Below, in pieces: positions 1 to 8,950 of a stretch of DNA of 50,240 nt. The notes below the pieces were generated by a model that was not told the DNA's origin, made no database searches, and was given only the letters and a program-made list of their open reading frames with translations. The DNA comes from an uncultured Pseudanabaenaceae cyanobacterium (lineage in GTDB: Bacteria; Cyanobacteriota; Cyanobacteriia; PCC-9006; JAAUQQ01), in NCBI GenBank assembly GCA_938017515.1, contig CALIJJ010000174.1, positions 1-50,240 on the forward strand. Direction: 5' to 3'. How positions within the stretch are numbered: the stretch's first letter is position 1; the number at the start of each line of letters is the position of its first letter. The translations under genes were made by a program, and so were the position numbers.

Positions 1-22
1 TACTCAGCACAGACTCTCGTGG

Positions 23-421
23 ATGATGAGCCTACAACAGAACAACGCCTCTCCCATGAAAACCCAAGCCCGACAGCTTAAACCCTTCATCCCCAGCGGC
101 ACAGACTTTTCCCAATCCCTTGCCTTCTTCAAAGCCCTCGGCTTTCAAGAAAACTGGCAGAACAGCGGTGTTGCTGAACTCCAGACCGGAGACGCCGTCT
201 TCCTCCTGCAAGATTTCCACCATCAAGAAATGCAGGAAAACTTGATGCTGTACCTGACCGTAGAGAATCTGGACGAATGGTATGAAGCGGTCAAAGCTTC
301 AGGCGTCTTTGAGCAATACTCCAGCGCCAAAATCAATCCCCCCAAAGACTTTCCCTGGGGGGCCAGAGAGGTCCACTTCATCGACCCCGCAGGAGTCTGC
401 TGGCATGTGGCCAATGCTTGA
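23..421 (+). CDS. VOC (glyoxalase/bleomycin-resistance fold) family protein
   Basis: A protein of about 130 residues with the layout of a single vicinal-oxygen-chelate half: an opening segment ending in SLAFFKALGF, a central strand LMLYLTVENLDEWYEAV, and a closing strand REVHFIDPAGVCWHVA. VOC proteins dimerise and act as metal-dependent lyases, isomerases or antibiotic-binding proteins; the substrate cannot be read from the sequence. The usual metal ligands are not obvious apart from His and Glu in the last strands, so a binding or resistance-like role is as likely as catalysis. A second in-frame ATG 33 bases downstream (MKTQARQLKP) may be the true start, because neither ATG has a clear Shine-Dalgarno sequence. 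The left neighbour lies outside the window. Confidence 0.75.
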   Translation: MMSLQQNNASPMKTQARQLKPFIPSGTDFSQSLAFFKALGFQENWQNSGVAELQTGDAVFLLQDFHHQEMQENLMLYLTVENLDEWYEAVKASGVFEQYSSAKINPPKDFPWGAREVHFIDPAGVCWHVANA

Positions 422-725
422 GTTCACTCACGCTTTAAGCCTTCACACCACCAACCAAGGGCAACCCCTATGCCGAATCGCCTGTGATTCCGCAGCCCAG
501 GTCCAAAGCGCAGGCAGATGCGATCGCTCCACATATCTCTAGTTTCATCGGCATAGAACAACCGACTTAGAGCAGGGGGCGATCGCATTTAGGCCTCAGA
601 AATCCTAGACAGCTAGCTCACAATCCCAGCAGCGAAAGAGAGACGGAGTAGCGATGCTTGTCTGGATATCGATATCTGTCTGGATATCGATGCTTGTCTG
701 ACGATCAAGCAAGATAGTCGGCCCA
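422..725. other. Gene-free stretch with a short tandem repeat
   Basis: No convincing coding frame is visible. The stretch holds HIP1-type GCGATCGC sites and, at 659-694, two 18-bp copies sharing TGTCTGGATATCGAT, followed by a partial third copy. Nothing else stands out. Confidence 0.5.
659..694. repeat. 18-bp tandem duplication
   Basis: Two adjacent 18-bp units share TGTCTGGATATCGAT and differ only in the last three bases; a third partial unit begins TGTCTGACGATC. The repeat lies about 30 bp beyond the stop of the leftward DUF4278 gene that ends at 726. Confidence 0.7.
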
Positions 726-905
726 TTACATCGCGTATCTACAACCCATAAACTGTAGAACAGGTTTAGCGACTGATTTAGACCTTGACGGTTGCGGGTC
801 CGTCGCTTGATACGACTGACCCAAAAATTGTAGTGGCTTCGTCTGAGGCTTGCTCTCAGCAGTGGTGCAAGGAGCGTAGGACTGGCCGCGATACTTGAGT
901 TGCAT
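726..905 (-). CDS. DUF4278-type mini-protein, copy 1
   Basis: A 59-residue protein made of three repeats of one short motif: LKYRGQSY at the N-terminus, LQFLGQSY in the middle and LQFMGCRY at the C-terminus. The opening KYRGQSY is what I recognise as the hallmark of DUF4278, small cyanobacterial proteins of unknown function. The ATG was chosen because the protein then begins MQLKYRG, exactly as in its neighbour, and an AGGGA ribosome-binding site lies just upstream. A paralogue follows on the same strand at 984-1166 with near-identical upstream DNA, so the pair looks like a local tandem duplication. There are no membrane segments or catalytic motifs. Confidence 0.7.
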   Translation of the reverse strand: MQLKYRGQSYAPCTTAESKPQTKPLQFLGQSYQATDPQPSRSKSVAKPVLQFMGCRYAM

Positions 906-983
906 GATGCAAAATTCCCTAAAGGTTAGCTGTGAATTCAATTGGCTGTGAATCGGTTGGTTATGCAAGAACCTAGACAGGTT

Positions 984-1166
984 CTATCCCAGGGCGTAAC
1001 GACACCCCAAAAACTGTAGAACCGCTTTCGATGTTGGCTTGGGTACGGGCTGCTGCGAGCCCTTCGCTTGATAGGACTGGCCCAAAAATTGGAGTGACAT
1101 CGTCTGAGGCTTGCTCTGAACGGTGTGGCAAGGAGAGTAGGACTGGCCGCGATACTTGAGTTGCAT
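984..1166 (-). CDS. DUF4278-type mini-protein, copy 2
   Basis: A 60-residue paralogue of the gene at 726-905. The first ten residues match except for one (MQLKYRGQSYSP versus ...SYAP). The same three-repeat plan follows: LKYRGQSY, LQFLGQSY and LQFLGCRY, joined by Pro/Lys/Ser-rich linkers. Linkers have diverged more than the repeats, which suggests the repeated motif is under selection. The start and AGGGA ribosome-binding site are conserved between the copies. Both are transcribed leftward and could be one unit. Function is unknown; DUF4278 is my family call from the YRG motif. Confidence 0.7.
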   Translation of the reverse strand: MQLKYRGQSYSPCHTVQSKPQTMSLQFLGQSYQAKGSQQPVPKPTSKAVLQFLGCRYALG

Positions 1167-1638
1167 GATGCAAAATTCCCTAATTAAGGTTAGCTATGTA
1201 TGTAATTGGTTGTGAATCAGTTCGGTATGCAGGGGAGCCATGATTGCGGCTTACTTCGTCCATCGACAAACGAACCAACCGTCTTCCATGCGCCAGCACT
1301 ACCTTCTGCTTCACTGACCTCAGTTTCGGCGTAAAGCCAATGCGATAATTCAGGCGAATTCAGGACTATGGTGGGATTGAATTCAGGTGTTAATTGAGGT
1401 TGTATAGAATACTACTTGAGCCCATTAAGCTGGCTTTTTTCCCATCGCTGAACCCCAAAGGCCCGATCCAGAACGGCAAAGCGACGGTTGCGCGGCCCGC
1501 AGCGTTATTGTCAACGCCATTGTCTGAATGGCATTAGCTGCCAGGGTGAATAAAATCTTCAAAATTTATCGATATACCCTTACTCCCTTCTCTGTTTTGA
1601 TGTGAAGTGGGCAGACAAGTACGGCTTGGGGGACGCAG
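1167..1638. other. Gene-free stretch upstream of the CHAT gene
   Basis: No supported gene. The part nearest 1166 carries the upstream region of DUF4278 copy 2, which resembles that of copy 1. A 10-bp tandem repeat (AATTCAGGCG / AATTCAGGAC, 1347-1366, with a third core at 1380) lies in the middle. The AT-rich part at about 1545-1600 probably carries the promoter of the rightward CHAT gene, but no clear -35/-10 pair can be assigned. Confidence 0.4.
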
Positions 1639-4242
1639 ATGGCTCAGTCAGGTAAGGTTGCAATTCTAAAAATCTCAGCCCAAGCGAACGGCAGCTTTGC
1701 AGCCGTTCTCAGACTTGCCGAGGAAGGCAAACAACCCTTCCTGCGAACCACCCACACTCTGCCCGCAGCCCCAAAACTCTTCCAGCACTACCAGCAATGG
1801 CAGCAAAGCTACTATGCCCTGGGTCAAACCAGCCGCTGGCGCTGGCATCGCATCATCGTCCCCAACTATCAAGTTCTCAACGCTTCCAAACAGGGAGACC
1901 TCAAACATCTTTGGGAGCGCGTTCAGCTTCAGGGTGACCAAGTCGAAACAGAATTGCACCAGTGGTTTGAACAATCCAGTTTTCGCGATCTGCGGGAAGA
2001 CATCATCGGAGAAGTGCGGGCGGATGAACCCCTGCGTTTAATCCTAGAAACGGACGATCGCACCCTGCAACGTTTGCCCTGGCATCGCTGACCTCTATTG
2101 CAAAAACGTCCCAAGGCAGAGTTCGTTTTGGCTGCTCCCTACCGGGCGGAAAAGGTGGAGGATCTGCGATCGCCCCTCAAAATTCTTGCCATCCTCGGTC
2201 TCTGTGAGCAGCTCGATGTCGAAACCGATCTCAAAACCCTCCAAGAGCAGTTTGCCGACGCCCAGATCCAATGCCTCACCAATCCATCGCTCGATACGCT
2301 GAAAGACGCCTTGTTCTACGGCCATTGCGATGTTCTGTTGTTTTCAGGCCATAGCCAGAGTTGTGACGCGGGAGACTGTGTCGCAGGGGAAATGGGTCGC
2401 AGCAGCATTTTCCTCGGTGATCTGCCGGTCCCAATTGTCGAACTGTCTGCTGCCCTGACCGCTGCCGTGTGCAATGGTCTTAAGCTAGCCATTTTCAATT
2501 CCTGCGATGGTCTGGGGCTAGCCCAGGACGTGAGTGCCGCCAAGATCCCCAATGTGGTCGTGATGCGAGAGCCCATTCCTGACGAAGCGGCCCAGGACTT
2601 TTTGCGCTACTTTTTGCAGGCATTTCAGCTCGGGAATGCGTTTCACTTGGCCGTGCGCCATGCTCGGGAGCGGCTACGGGATGAAAGCCAGAAATATCCC
2701 CAGGCGGCTTGGTTGCCGGTGATTTTCCAAAATCCGTCTGCTCCCAGTTTTCGCTATCAGAATCGGCGACGGGGGACGACCCTGGGTCTTGCAGCGGCAT
2801 TGATCGCAGCTCTGGGAGGCACGGCGTTGATCGGGGTGAATGGGTGGCGTTCCCACCAGCTTAATCTTCGCATTAGCGGCTGTGAAAATGCCTTGGTGGA
2901 GCAGGTCACCAATCTAGCAAAGGAGCAGGGGATTCGTGCCTGTGCCCAAGGGCAATGGTCAGAGGCGATCGCCCAGTTCGAAGCAGCGCTCCAAGAAGAA
3001 CGCAACGATCCTGAAACCCGCATCTATATCAACAATGCTCGGATTCTCGCAAGTGGGAGTGCCTACGATACCGTTGTCGCCAGCATTCCCATTGGCAGCA
3101 ACCTCAACGTGGCTCAGGAAATGCTGCGAGGTGTGGCCCAGGCCCAAACGGAGTTCAATGGGCAGGATAACGGTTCCAGAAAATTGCGCGTGCTAATTGC
3201 TAATGACGACAATGACACGGTGTTAGCGAAGCGCTTGGCCCGTCAGTTTGCCAAAAACAAAGACATCCTGGCTGTCATTGGTCACAACGCCACCAATGCA
3301 TCGATGGCCGGGGCCGAAATCTATAACGCCAGACAATTGCCGATGCTGACGCCAACGAGCTTTGCCGGGGATTTGGATATGTACGATGCGGGCAAGAAAT
3401 ATCCCTTTGCGTTCCGTATGGTGCCCAACATGCTGACGGTGAGCCAACTCCTCTCAGCCCATATCGTTAAACAGGGATATCAGAAAGTGGCCGTGTGTGT
3501 CGATAACTCGGCAGAGGACAATGCCTCATTTGGCAATGACTTTAAAAAAGTGGCCGATGACAGTTTTGAAATCTTAGATATTCCCTGTGACCTGGGAATG
3601 GCAGGGTTTTCGGCGGAGGAGGCGATCGCCGCCATTCTCGATGCAGGAGCAGATGCCATGGTCCTCGCACCTCACATCGATCGGCTGGAAAAGGGACTTG
3701 CACTTGCTAGGAGCAACTCAGGCCAAACCAAGCCCCTCGCACTCTACGGCAGTCCTTCGTTCTACACCCAAGTCACTCTGGAGCAGGGGCAATCTGCGGT
3801 GGAGGGTATGGTGATTCCCAGCCTGTGGAATCCCGATAATCTTTTCAAAGAGCATCCATTTTTGCTAGATGCCAATCGGCTTTGGGGCGGTCCGGTGAAC
3901 TGGCGTACGGCAATGTCCTACGATGCGACCCAGATTATTGCCCAGGGGTTGCAGAGGGTGGGGCGATCGCAGCATGAAGGCGCAATAACCAACCTACAGT
4001 TCGACCCCCAAGCCCATGCAACAAATTCCAGTACAAAACATTCCAGTACAAAACAATTAAGGCGACGAGCACTTCAGCAACAGCTGTCGGAGTCAGACTT
4101 TAGCCACAACGGTGTAACCGGGTTTGTCCAGTTCAGAAAACCCAAACCCAAAGAACGAACCATTGGCCTACTAAAAATTCACCCAACCCCTGACGCCGAG
4201 ACGCAGTACAAGTTCCGACTGCTGCCCCAGAAAAAGGATTGA
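1639..4242 (+). pseudogene. CHAT protease - TM - periplasmic-binding-protein fusion, interrupted by an in-frame TGA
   Basis: One reading frame of about 867 codons with a single TGA at 2089-2091. The first 150 codons match the N-terminal part of cyanobacterial CHAT proteins (APKLFQHYQQWQQSYYALG, ending in LPWH). The frame resumes with LLQKRPKAEFVLAAPYRAE and then the caspase-like CHAT core, with candidate catalytic His (LFSGHSQS) and Cys (FNSCDGLGLA). A transmembrane helix (LGLAAALIAALGGTALIGV) follows, then a short TPR-like helix pair (CAQGQWSEAIAQFEAALQEE), then a type I periplasmic-binding domain of the branched-chain amino acid receptor class (about 350 residues). The stop sits where the family has Trp in LPWHxWD, so one TGG-to-TGA change explains it. 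The gene could be a recent pseudogene, read-through, or a sequencing error. The downstream half could also start at TTG 2098. Confidence 0.75.
4025..4054. repeat. 15-bp in-frame tandem duplication in the CHAT-PBP gene
   Basis: Two exact copies of ATTCCAGTACAAAAC sit side by side. They encode a repeated SSTK motif in a loop of the periplasmic-binding domain, and the length keeps the reading frame. Confidence 0.85.
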
Positions 4243-4289
4243 GTGATGTTGGAGGCTATTCGTGATGTTGTCTCGAATGCAGGGCGATA

Positions 4290-5762
4290 TTACTTGGCGC
4301 GGATGTGCTCATAGACGCCAACATATTGCTCCGCAGGTTTAGTCCAGGAATAGTCAGATTCCATCCCCTGCTCCTGAATCTGCTGGAATTTTTCGTTGTC
4401 GCCGTACCAGAGACCGATGGCGCGGCTCATGGCGGATTCCAGGGCTGTAAAGTCCTGCTGATAGAACACAAAACCGTTGCGCTCTTCCTTGGGCTTCGTC
4501 TCTTCGTAATCCCAGTCGAACACCGTATTCAGCAAGCCACCCACACCGCGCACGATCGGCACCGTGCCGTATTTCATGCTGATGACTTGGGTGAGACCGC
4601 AGGGTTCGTAGTTACTGGGCACAACGATCATGTCTGCCGCTGCATAGATGAGGTGGGCGAGTTCCTCGTTGTAGCCGATCTCCAGGTGAGCATCGGGGTT
4701 GTCATTCAGATGAAGCTTCTCACGCCAGAACTGGTCATTGATGGACTGCTCCGTCGCGGACCCCAGCATGACAAACTGTGCCCGCTGATTGAGGGCGTAG
4801 TAGAGGGCATGGTGCACGAGGTGAACGCCTTTCTGCTGGTCGAGGCGGCCAATGAAACAGACCAAGGGCTTATCCACTTGCCGGAGCATGAGGCGCTCGC
4901 GCAGGACCTTTTTGTTCTCTTCCTTTCCGGCAATGTCGCTTTTGCTGTAGTGGTGAGGAATCAGTTCATCCTTCTCCGGATCCCAGAACTTGTAGCTCAG
5001 ACCATTGAGGATGCCACCAAATTTTGCCTGGTGATATTCCAAGGCCCCCTGTAACCCGCAGCCAATTTCACTGAAACGGGCTTCCCAGGCATGGTGGGGG
5101 GAGACGGTGTTGACATGGTTAGCGTAGACAATCCCACCCTTCATCAGGTTGATGGAACTACCGCTGTTGTCCCGCAACCGTTCGAATTGGTAGTAGTACT
5201 CGGGTCGGTTCAGACCGGTGGCTTGCAGCACGTCGAGTTGGGCGAGGCCCTGGTGCTTGAAGTTGTGGATGGTGTAGCAGACCCGCTGATGATCCAGACC
5301 GTAGTACTTGTACATCTCGTAGAGCATGACCGGTATCAGACCCGTCTGCCAGTCGTGGCAGTGGAGGATGTCGGGGCGCTTGTTGCTCTGGAGAAGGAAT
5401 TCTAGGGCTGCTTTGCTGAAGAAGGCAAAGCGCATGGCGTCGTCGAATTCGCCGTAGTAGCAGCCGCGGTCGAAGTAACGGTGGCTGGAGTGGGGCTCAA
5501 TGAAGAAGCAGAGCTGGCCATGGACCCAGCCGCAGTAGACGGAGCAGTGGATCGAACCGCCATTCCAGGGCACCCACAGGTCTTTGTAGGCGTCATGCAT
5601 ACCCCAGACGTGGTCGTAGCGCATGCAGTCGTACTTGGGCAGGATGAGTTCGACGCAGTGGCCTTGGGAAGACAGTTCGTTGCTGAGGCCGTAGACAACG
5701 TCGCCCAATCCACCCGCTTTGATAACGGGGGCGCATTCCGAAGCAATTTGCACGATATACAT
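4290..5762 (-). CDS. glgA2: Glycogen synthase, GlgA2-type (ADP-glucose dependent, GT5)
   Basis: Transfers glucose from ADP-glucose to the non-reducing end of alpha-1,4-glucan in glycogen synthesis. At 490 residues it has the usual length. The N-terminus MYIVQIASECAPVIKAGGLG carries the KxGGL ADP-glucose motif and matches the cyanobacterial GlgA2 branch rather than GlgA1, which begins differently. The C-terminal Rossmann half holds FIGRLDQQKGVHL, the donor-site motif VPSNYEPCGLTQ, and YGTVPIVRGVGGL. The gene is transcribed alone. About 185 bp of AT-rich DNA separates it from the ppx-like gene upstream, long enough for its own promoter. The GH57 gene nearby also belongs to alpha-glucan metabolism. 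Confidence 0.93.
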   Translation of the reverse strand: MYIVQIASECAPVIKAGGLGDVVYGLSNELSSQGHCVELILPKYDCMRYDHVWGMHDAYKDLWVPWNGGSIHCSVYCGWVHGQLCFFIEPHSSHRYFDRGCYYGEFDDAMRFAFFSKAALEFLLQSNKRPDILHCHDWQTGLIPVMLYEMYKYYGLDHQRVCYTIHNFKHQGLAQLDVLQATGLNRPEYYYQFERLRDNSGSSINLMKGGIVYANHVNTVSPHHAWEARFSEIGCGLQGALEYHQAKFGGILNGLSYKFWDPEKDELIPHHYSKSDIAGKEENKKVLRERLMLRQVDKPLVCFIGRLDQQKGVHLVHHALYYALNQRAQFVMLGSATEQSINDQFWREKLHLNDNPDAHLEIGYNEELAHLIYAAADMIVVPSNYEPCGLTQVISMKYGTVPIVRGVGGLLNTVFDWDYEETKPKEERNGFVFYQQDFTALESAMSRAIGLWYGDNEKFQQIQEQGMESDYSWTKPAEQYVGVYEHIRAK

Positions 5763-5947
5763 GGGCGACTCCTGGGGGTAATGCCTTAGGGCGGTGGTAG
5801 AGATGGGCTTCGGACGATCGCTATCGAGCTTAAATAGATCTTTTCGTATAGATCTGGGGTGATCCCGCTTTGATCCTGCCTACATATTTCTTAATTATCT
5901 GTATATTTGCAAGTATCTTGCTAAAGAAATTTTGAGAGGCTTAAGTC

Positions 5948-6877
5948 CTACGCTGCAACCTCACCCATCAAGAGGATGCCGTAGCGAGCGCCGCGTACAG
6001 TGACCGTCATGGTTTGGGTCTTGAGGCGATCGCACAAAAAACGCAAAATCAGCAGCGCAGGCAAGATAATGTCTGCCCGCCCTGCTTCCATGCCGGGAAT
6101 TTTCGTTCGCTCCTTCTTAGTCATCCCATTCAGCTGACGAAATACCGCTTCAATGCAGTTCTGGGTTAACGGATGCCCGTCAATGCGTTTTACGTCGTAG
6201 GTGGTCAGCTTTAGCTCTAGGGCTGCGAGGGTCGTGGCAGTGCCGCCTGTGACGAGGACTGTGGTGTTTGTGCCCTGAGGCACATCGGCAAATTGGCTTT
6301 GCAGATGGGTGGCGATCGCCTGCTGAAGTGCTGCATCTATCTGCCCCGGGATCGCAAACTGGTCTTTTAAGACGACAGCCCCCACCGGGATACTTTGCTC
6401 AAAGGTGATGGTGTCAGCGCTTCCAGCAATCACCTCAGTGCTACCACCGCCGATATCAATGGCGATGGCAGAGTCATCAACCTGGGGGCTTGCTGGGTTT
6501 GCCTGGGCCGAACTCATGACGCCCTTGAACGTGTAGAGCGCTTCTTCTTGTCCGCTGAGGACGCGGATAGGCCAACCGAAGGTTTGCTGAACGCGATCGC
6601 AAAATTCCCTCGCATTCCCTGCCCGGCGCAGTGCCGCAGTGCCAAAGCAGGTGATCTCCGTGACGTTGTGGGTGGCGAGGATGCTGGCGTAGTCCTGGAG
6701 AATGGCGATCGCCCGCTCCATCGCCTCATCCTTCAGGACGCCCGTTTGGGCCAGGTCTTCGCCGAGACGGGCTGTCCTGGCGAGGTCCGTGATGGCTTCT
6801 AGCCCAGTGCCCTGCTTCCTGGCAATGAGCAGCAGGATGGAGTTGGTCCCGATGTCGATGGCGGCGATTGGAGTCAT
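5948..6877 (-). CDS. Ppx/GppA family phosphatase (exopolyphosphatase-like)
   Basis: A 309-residue actin-fold ASKHA phosphatase. The phosphate-1 motif is AAIDIGTNSILLLIA and the phosphate-2 motif is AIDIGGGSTEVI. CFGTAALRRAGN, VLSGQEEALYTFKGV and LVTGGTATTLAAL are typical of Ppx/GppA proteins. These enzymes remove terminal phosphate from polyphosphate or from pppGpp; which substrate is used here cannot be decided. The protein lacks the C-terminal HD-like domain of long Ppx enzymes, so it is the short single-module form. Its ATG lies opposite the presumed start of the rightward DEP-domain gene, with a 10-bp overlap, so the two promoters must lie inside each other's coding sequence or the DEP gene starts later. 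Confidence 0.85.
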   Translation of the reverse strand: MTPIAAIDIGTNSILLLIARKQGTGLEAITDLARTARLGEDLAQTGVLKDEAMERAIAILQDYASILATHNVTEITCFGTAALRRAGNAREFCDRVQQTFGWPIRVLSGQEEALYTFKGVMSSAQANPASPQVDDSAIAIDIGGGSTEVIAGSADTITFEQSIPVGAVVLKDQFAIPGQIDAALQQAIATHLQSQFADVPQGTNTTVLVTGGTATTLAALELKLTTYDVKRIDGHPLTQNCIEAVFRQLNGMTKKERTKIPGMEAGRADIILPALLILRFLCDRLKTQTMTVTVRGARYGILLMGEVAA

Positions 6878-7167
6878 GGGCAGCGCAGGCTCAGCCCAAT
6901 GATTATCACATTGACCAGCTTGTTGCCATCCTGCGGGGAGAGAAGGGGGTGAGCATCAAAGATCGCTGGTATCGAACGCGGAAGTATTCGAAGTGTTTCC
7001 TCGGGGATGAAGCGGTCAGTCGTATCCGCCAGACCTATGGCATCTCTCTGGCTGAGGCGTTGCGCCTGGGTCAACTTCTGATTGAAAATCGGGTGATGCA
7101 CCATGTTTTGGATGAGCATGGTTTTGAAAACGATGCTCTGTTTTATCGCTTCTACCAAGACGAATAG
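6868..7167 (+). CDS. Stand-alone DEP domain protein
   Basis: About 99 residues that are nearly all one DEP domain. The diagnostic run is GVSIKDRWYRTRKYSKCFLG, then EAVSRIRQTYGISLAEALRLGQ, then a C-terminal HHVLDEHGF and LFYRFYQD. DEP domains in eukaryotes dock signalling proteins to membranes or receptors; in cyanobacteria they occur alone or fused to signalling domains. The frame opens with TTG, antisense to the ppx-like start; a later in-frame GTG before SIKDR would leave the domain almost intact, so the start is uncertain. No partner domain is present. The GH57 gene follows in the same direction after 133 bp. Confidence 0.75.
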   Translation: MESWAAQAQPNDYHIDQLVAILRGEKGVSIKDRWYRTRKYSKCFLGDEAVSRIRQTYGISLAEALRLGQLLIENRVMHHVLDEHGFENDALFYRFYQDE

Positions 7168-7300
7168 ACGTTTTGCTGGGATGGCATCTGATGCAGATGG
7201 CACCTTACGGAATGTCAAGAGCTGTGAGCAGACGGTAATGGGAGGGATTCGGCGATCGCTCCCATGCTAGAACAAGGCGGGCCTATCTACTGCACCCTCT

Positions 7301-8800
7301 ATGATCGCGACCGCTTCTCGTACCAGCCTCCGCAACGGCATGCCTTCAATCTCGGGACGGGAGGCTGAGTTAGCAGCCTTGATGCGTGTGCAGCAGCCCA
7401 GTTTTTTGCCCCGTACCAACCTCGATTTGAGCCAGATTCAATCTGGTTTTGCCTGTGCCTTGCATATGCACCAGCCGACCATACCTGCGGGGGCTGATGG
7501 TGGTTTGATCAGCAACTTACAGCATATGTTCGAGCATCCCCACGATGGTGATAATCACAACGCCGGGGTGTTTGCCGACTGCTACGGGCGCATGGGCGAT
7601 TACATTCCCCAGCTGATTGATCAGGGCTGTAATCCGCGGATCATGCTCGACTACTCCGGCAATCTGCTGTGGGGGCTGGAGCAAATGGGACGGCAGGATG
7701 TGTTGGATAAGCTGCGGCGATTGGTTCATGGCGATCGCTACTGGCCCCATGTGGAATGGCTGGGGACGATGTGGAGCCATGCGGTTGTTCCTTCAACACC
7801 CATTCCCGACATCAAACTGCACATTCAGGCTTGGCAGCATCATTTCGCGGCCCTCTTTGGCGATGAAGCCCTATCGCGGGTGAAGGGGTTTTCGCCACCA
7901 GAGATGCACCTGCCCAACCACCCGGATACGCTCTATGAATACATCAAGGCGCTGAAGGACTGCGGCTACCAGTGGTTGCTCGTGCAAGAACATTCCGTTG
8001 AACGACTGGACGGCTCGGGTCTGCGTCACGAAGATAAATATTTGCCGAACCGTCTCGTTGCGCGTAATTCCCATGGGGACACCGTCAGCATGACAGCGCT
8101 GATTAAGACCCAGGGCTCGGACACCAAACTTGTCGCCCAAATGCAACCCTACTTTGAAGCGAAGGGCTGGGGGCAGCAACGCGTTGGTGAGCGTTCGATT
8201 CCCTCCCTGGGCTCACAGATCGCCGATGGTGAAAATGGCGGCGTCATGATGAACGAGTATCCCCGTGACCTGTTCCGTGTGTACCACGAAATTCGTGATG
8301 GCGGCGGCAATCAGGCGGGGACCGTTGCCATGAATGGGACGGAGTATCTTGAGCTGATTGAGGCGGCGGGCGTGAGTCCTGGGGACTATCCAGAATGCCA
8401 AGCGGTGCATCAGCATCGGATTTGGCAGCAATTGGATGCCAGCGGAAATTCTGAGGTTACCCCCGAGTCCGTCGCCGCCGCCATTCAAATCCTCCAGGAA
8501 ACGGACCACCGTTTCACCATGGATGGTGCCTCCTGGACCAACGATCTGAGCTGGGTGCAGGGCTATGAGAATGTCTTGGAGCCCATGAAGCAGTTGAGTG
8601 CCAAGTTTCATCAGAAATTTGATGCCGCAGTGGCTGCTGACCGGAGTATCACTGCTTCTGAGAATTACCAGGATAGTTTGTTGTATCTACTTCTGTTGCA
8701 GACCAGCTGTTTTCGCTATTGGGGACAAGGGGCTTGGACAGATTATGCCCAGGCGCTCTATCACCAAGGGCTAGAGCGCTTAAACGCCATCGCGATTTGA
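7301..8800 (+). CDS. Glycoside hydrolase family 57 protein
   Basis: A 499-residue protein with the GH57 signature near residue 55 (CALHMHQP, the HxHQP motif). The Trp/His-rich stretches typical of this (beta/alpha)7-barrel family follow: WPHVEWLGTMWSHAVVPSTP, FSPPEMHLPNH and YQWLLVQEHSVE. GH57 enzymes include alpha-amylases, 4-alpha-glucanotransferases, amylopullulanases and branching enzymes; the exact activity cannot be assigned here. No signal peptide is visible, so it probably acts on glycogen or maltodextrins in the cytoplasm, in keeping with the neighbouring glgA2. A second ATG (MPSISGREAEL) 13 codons in is an alternative start. A short hairpin element shared with the 3' side of dnaA lies just past the stop. 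Confidence 0.87.
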   Translation: MIATASRTSLRNGMPSISGREAELAALMRVQQPSFLPRTNLDLSQIQSGFACALHMHQPTIPAGADGGLISNLQHMFEHPHDGDNHNAGVFADCYGRMGDYIPQLIDQGCNPRIMLDYSGNLLWGLEQMGRQDVLDKLRRLVHGDRYWPHVEWLGTMWSHAVVPSTPIPDIKLHIQAWQHHFAALFGDEALSRVKGFSPPEMHLPNHPDTLYEYIKALKDCGYQWLLVQEHSVERLDGSGLRHEDKYLPNRLVARNSHGDTVSMTALIKTQGSDTKLVAQMQPYFEAKGWGQQRVGERSIPSLGSQIADGENGGVMMNEYPRDLFRVYHEIRDGGGNQAGTVAMNGTEYLELIEAAGVSPGDYPECQAVHQHRIWQQLDASGNSEVTPESVAAAIQILQETDHRFTMDGASWTNDLSWVQGYENVLEPMKQLSAKFHQKFDAAVAADRSITASENYQDSLLYLLLLQTSCFRYWGQGAWTDYAQALYHQGLERLNAIAI

Positions 8801-8805
8801 GCCTG

Positions 8806-8843
8806 AAGGGATTTTGGGCAAGGAGCATCCCCTGTGCGAGGGA
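8806..8843 (+). repeat. Hairpin element A, shared with the dnaA 3' region
   Basis: The core GCATCCCCTGTGCGAGGG recurs with one change at 47526-47543. Both copies are preceded by AGGGATTT and sit immediately after a rightward gene. The core folds as CCCT/AGGG around GTGCG, followed 10 bases later by TTTT. It could be the GH57 terminator or a dispersed repeat. Confidence 0.5.
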
Positions 8844-8950
8844 CAGGTTTTGTCTGAGTCGTTTGATGCAAACCGTTCGCTGCTCTGCTCAACCTGTCCG
8901 TACAGATATCCCGTATAGATATTTTGTTCTCCAGAGAGTGCCTTGCTTCT

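Noticed and set aside
4305..5054. Long plus-strand open frame (249 codons) inside glgA2
   Set aside because: It is antisense to a well-conserved gene and lacks a family match; open antisense frames arise from GC-rich codon use.
7239..7266. Inverted repeat ATGGGAG...CTCCCAT before the GH57 gene
   Set aside because: Only a 7-bp stem with a 14-base loop containing a HIP1 site; no U-tract and no clear role.
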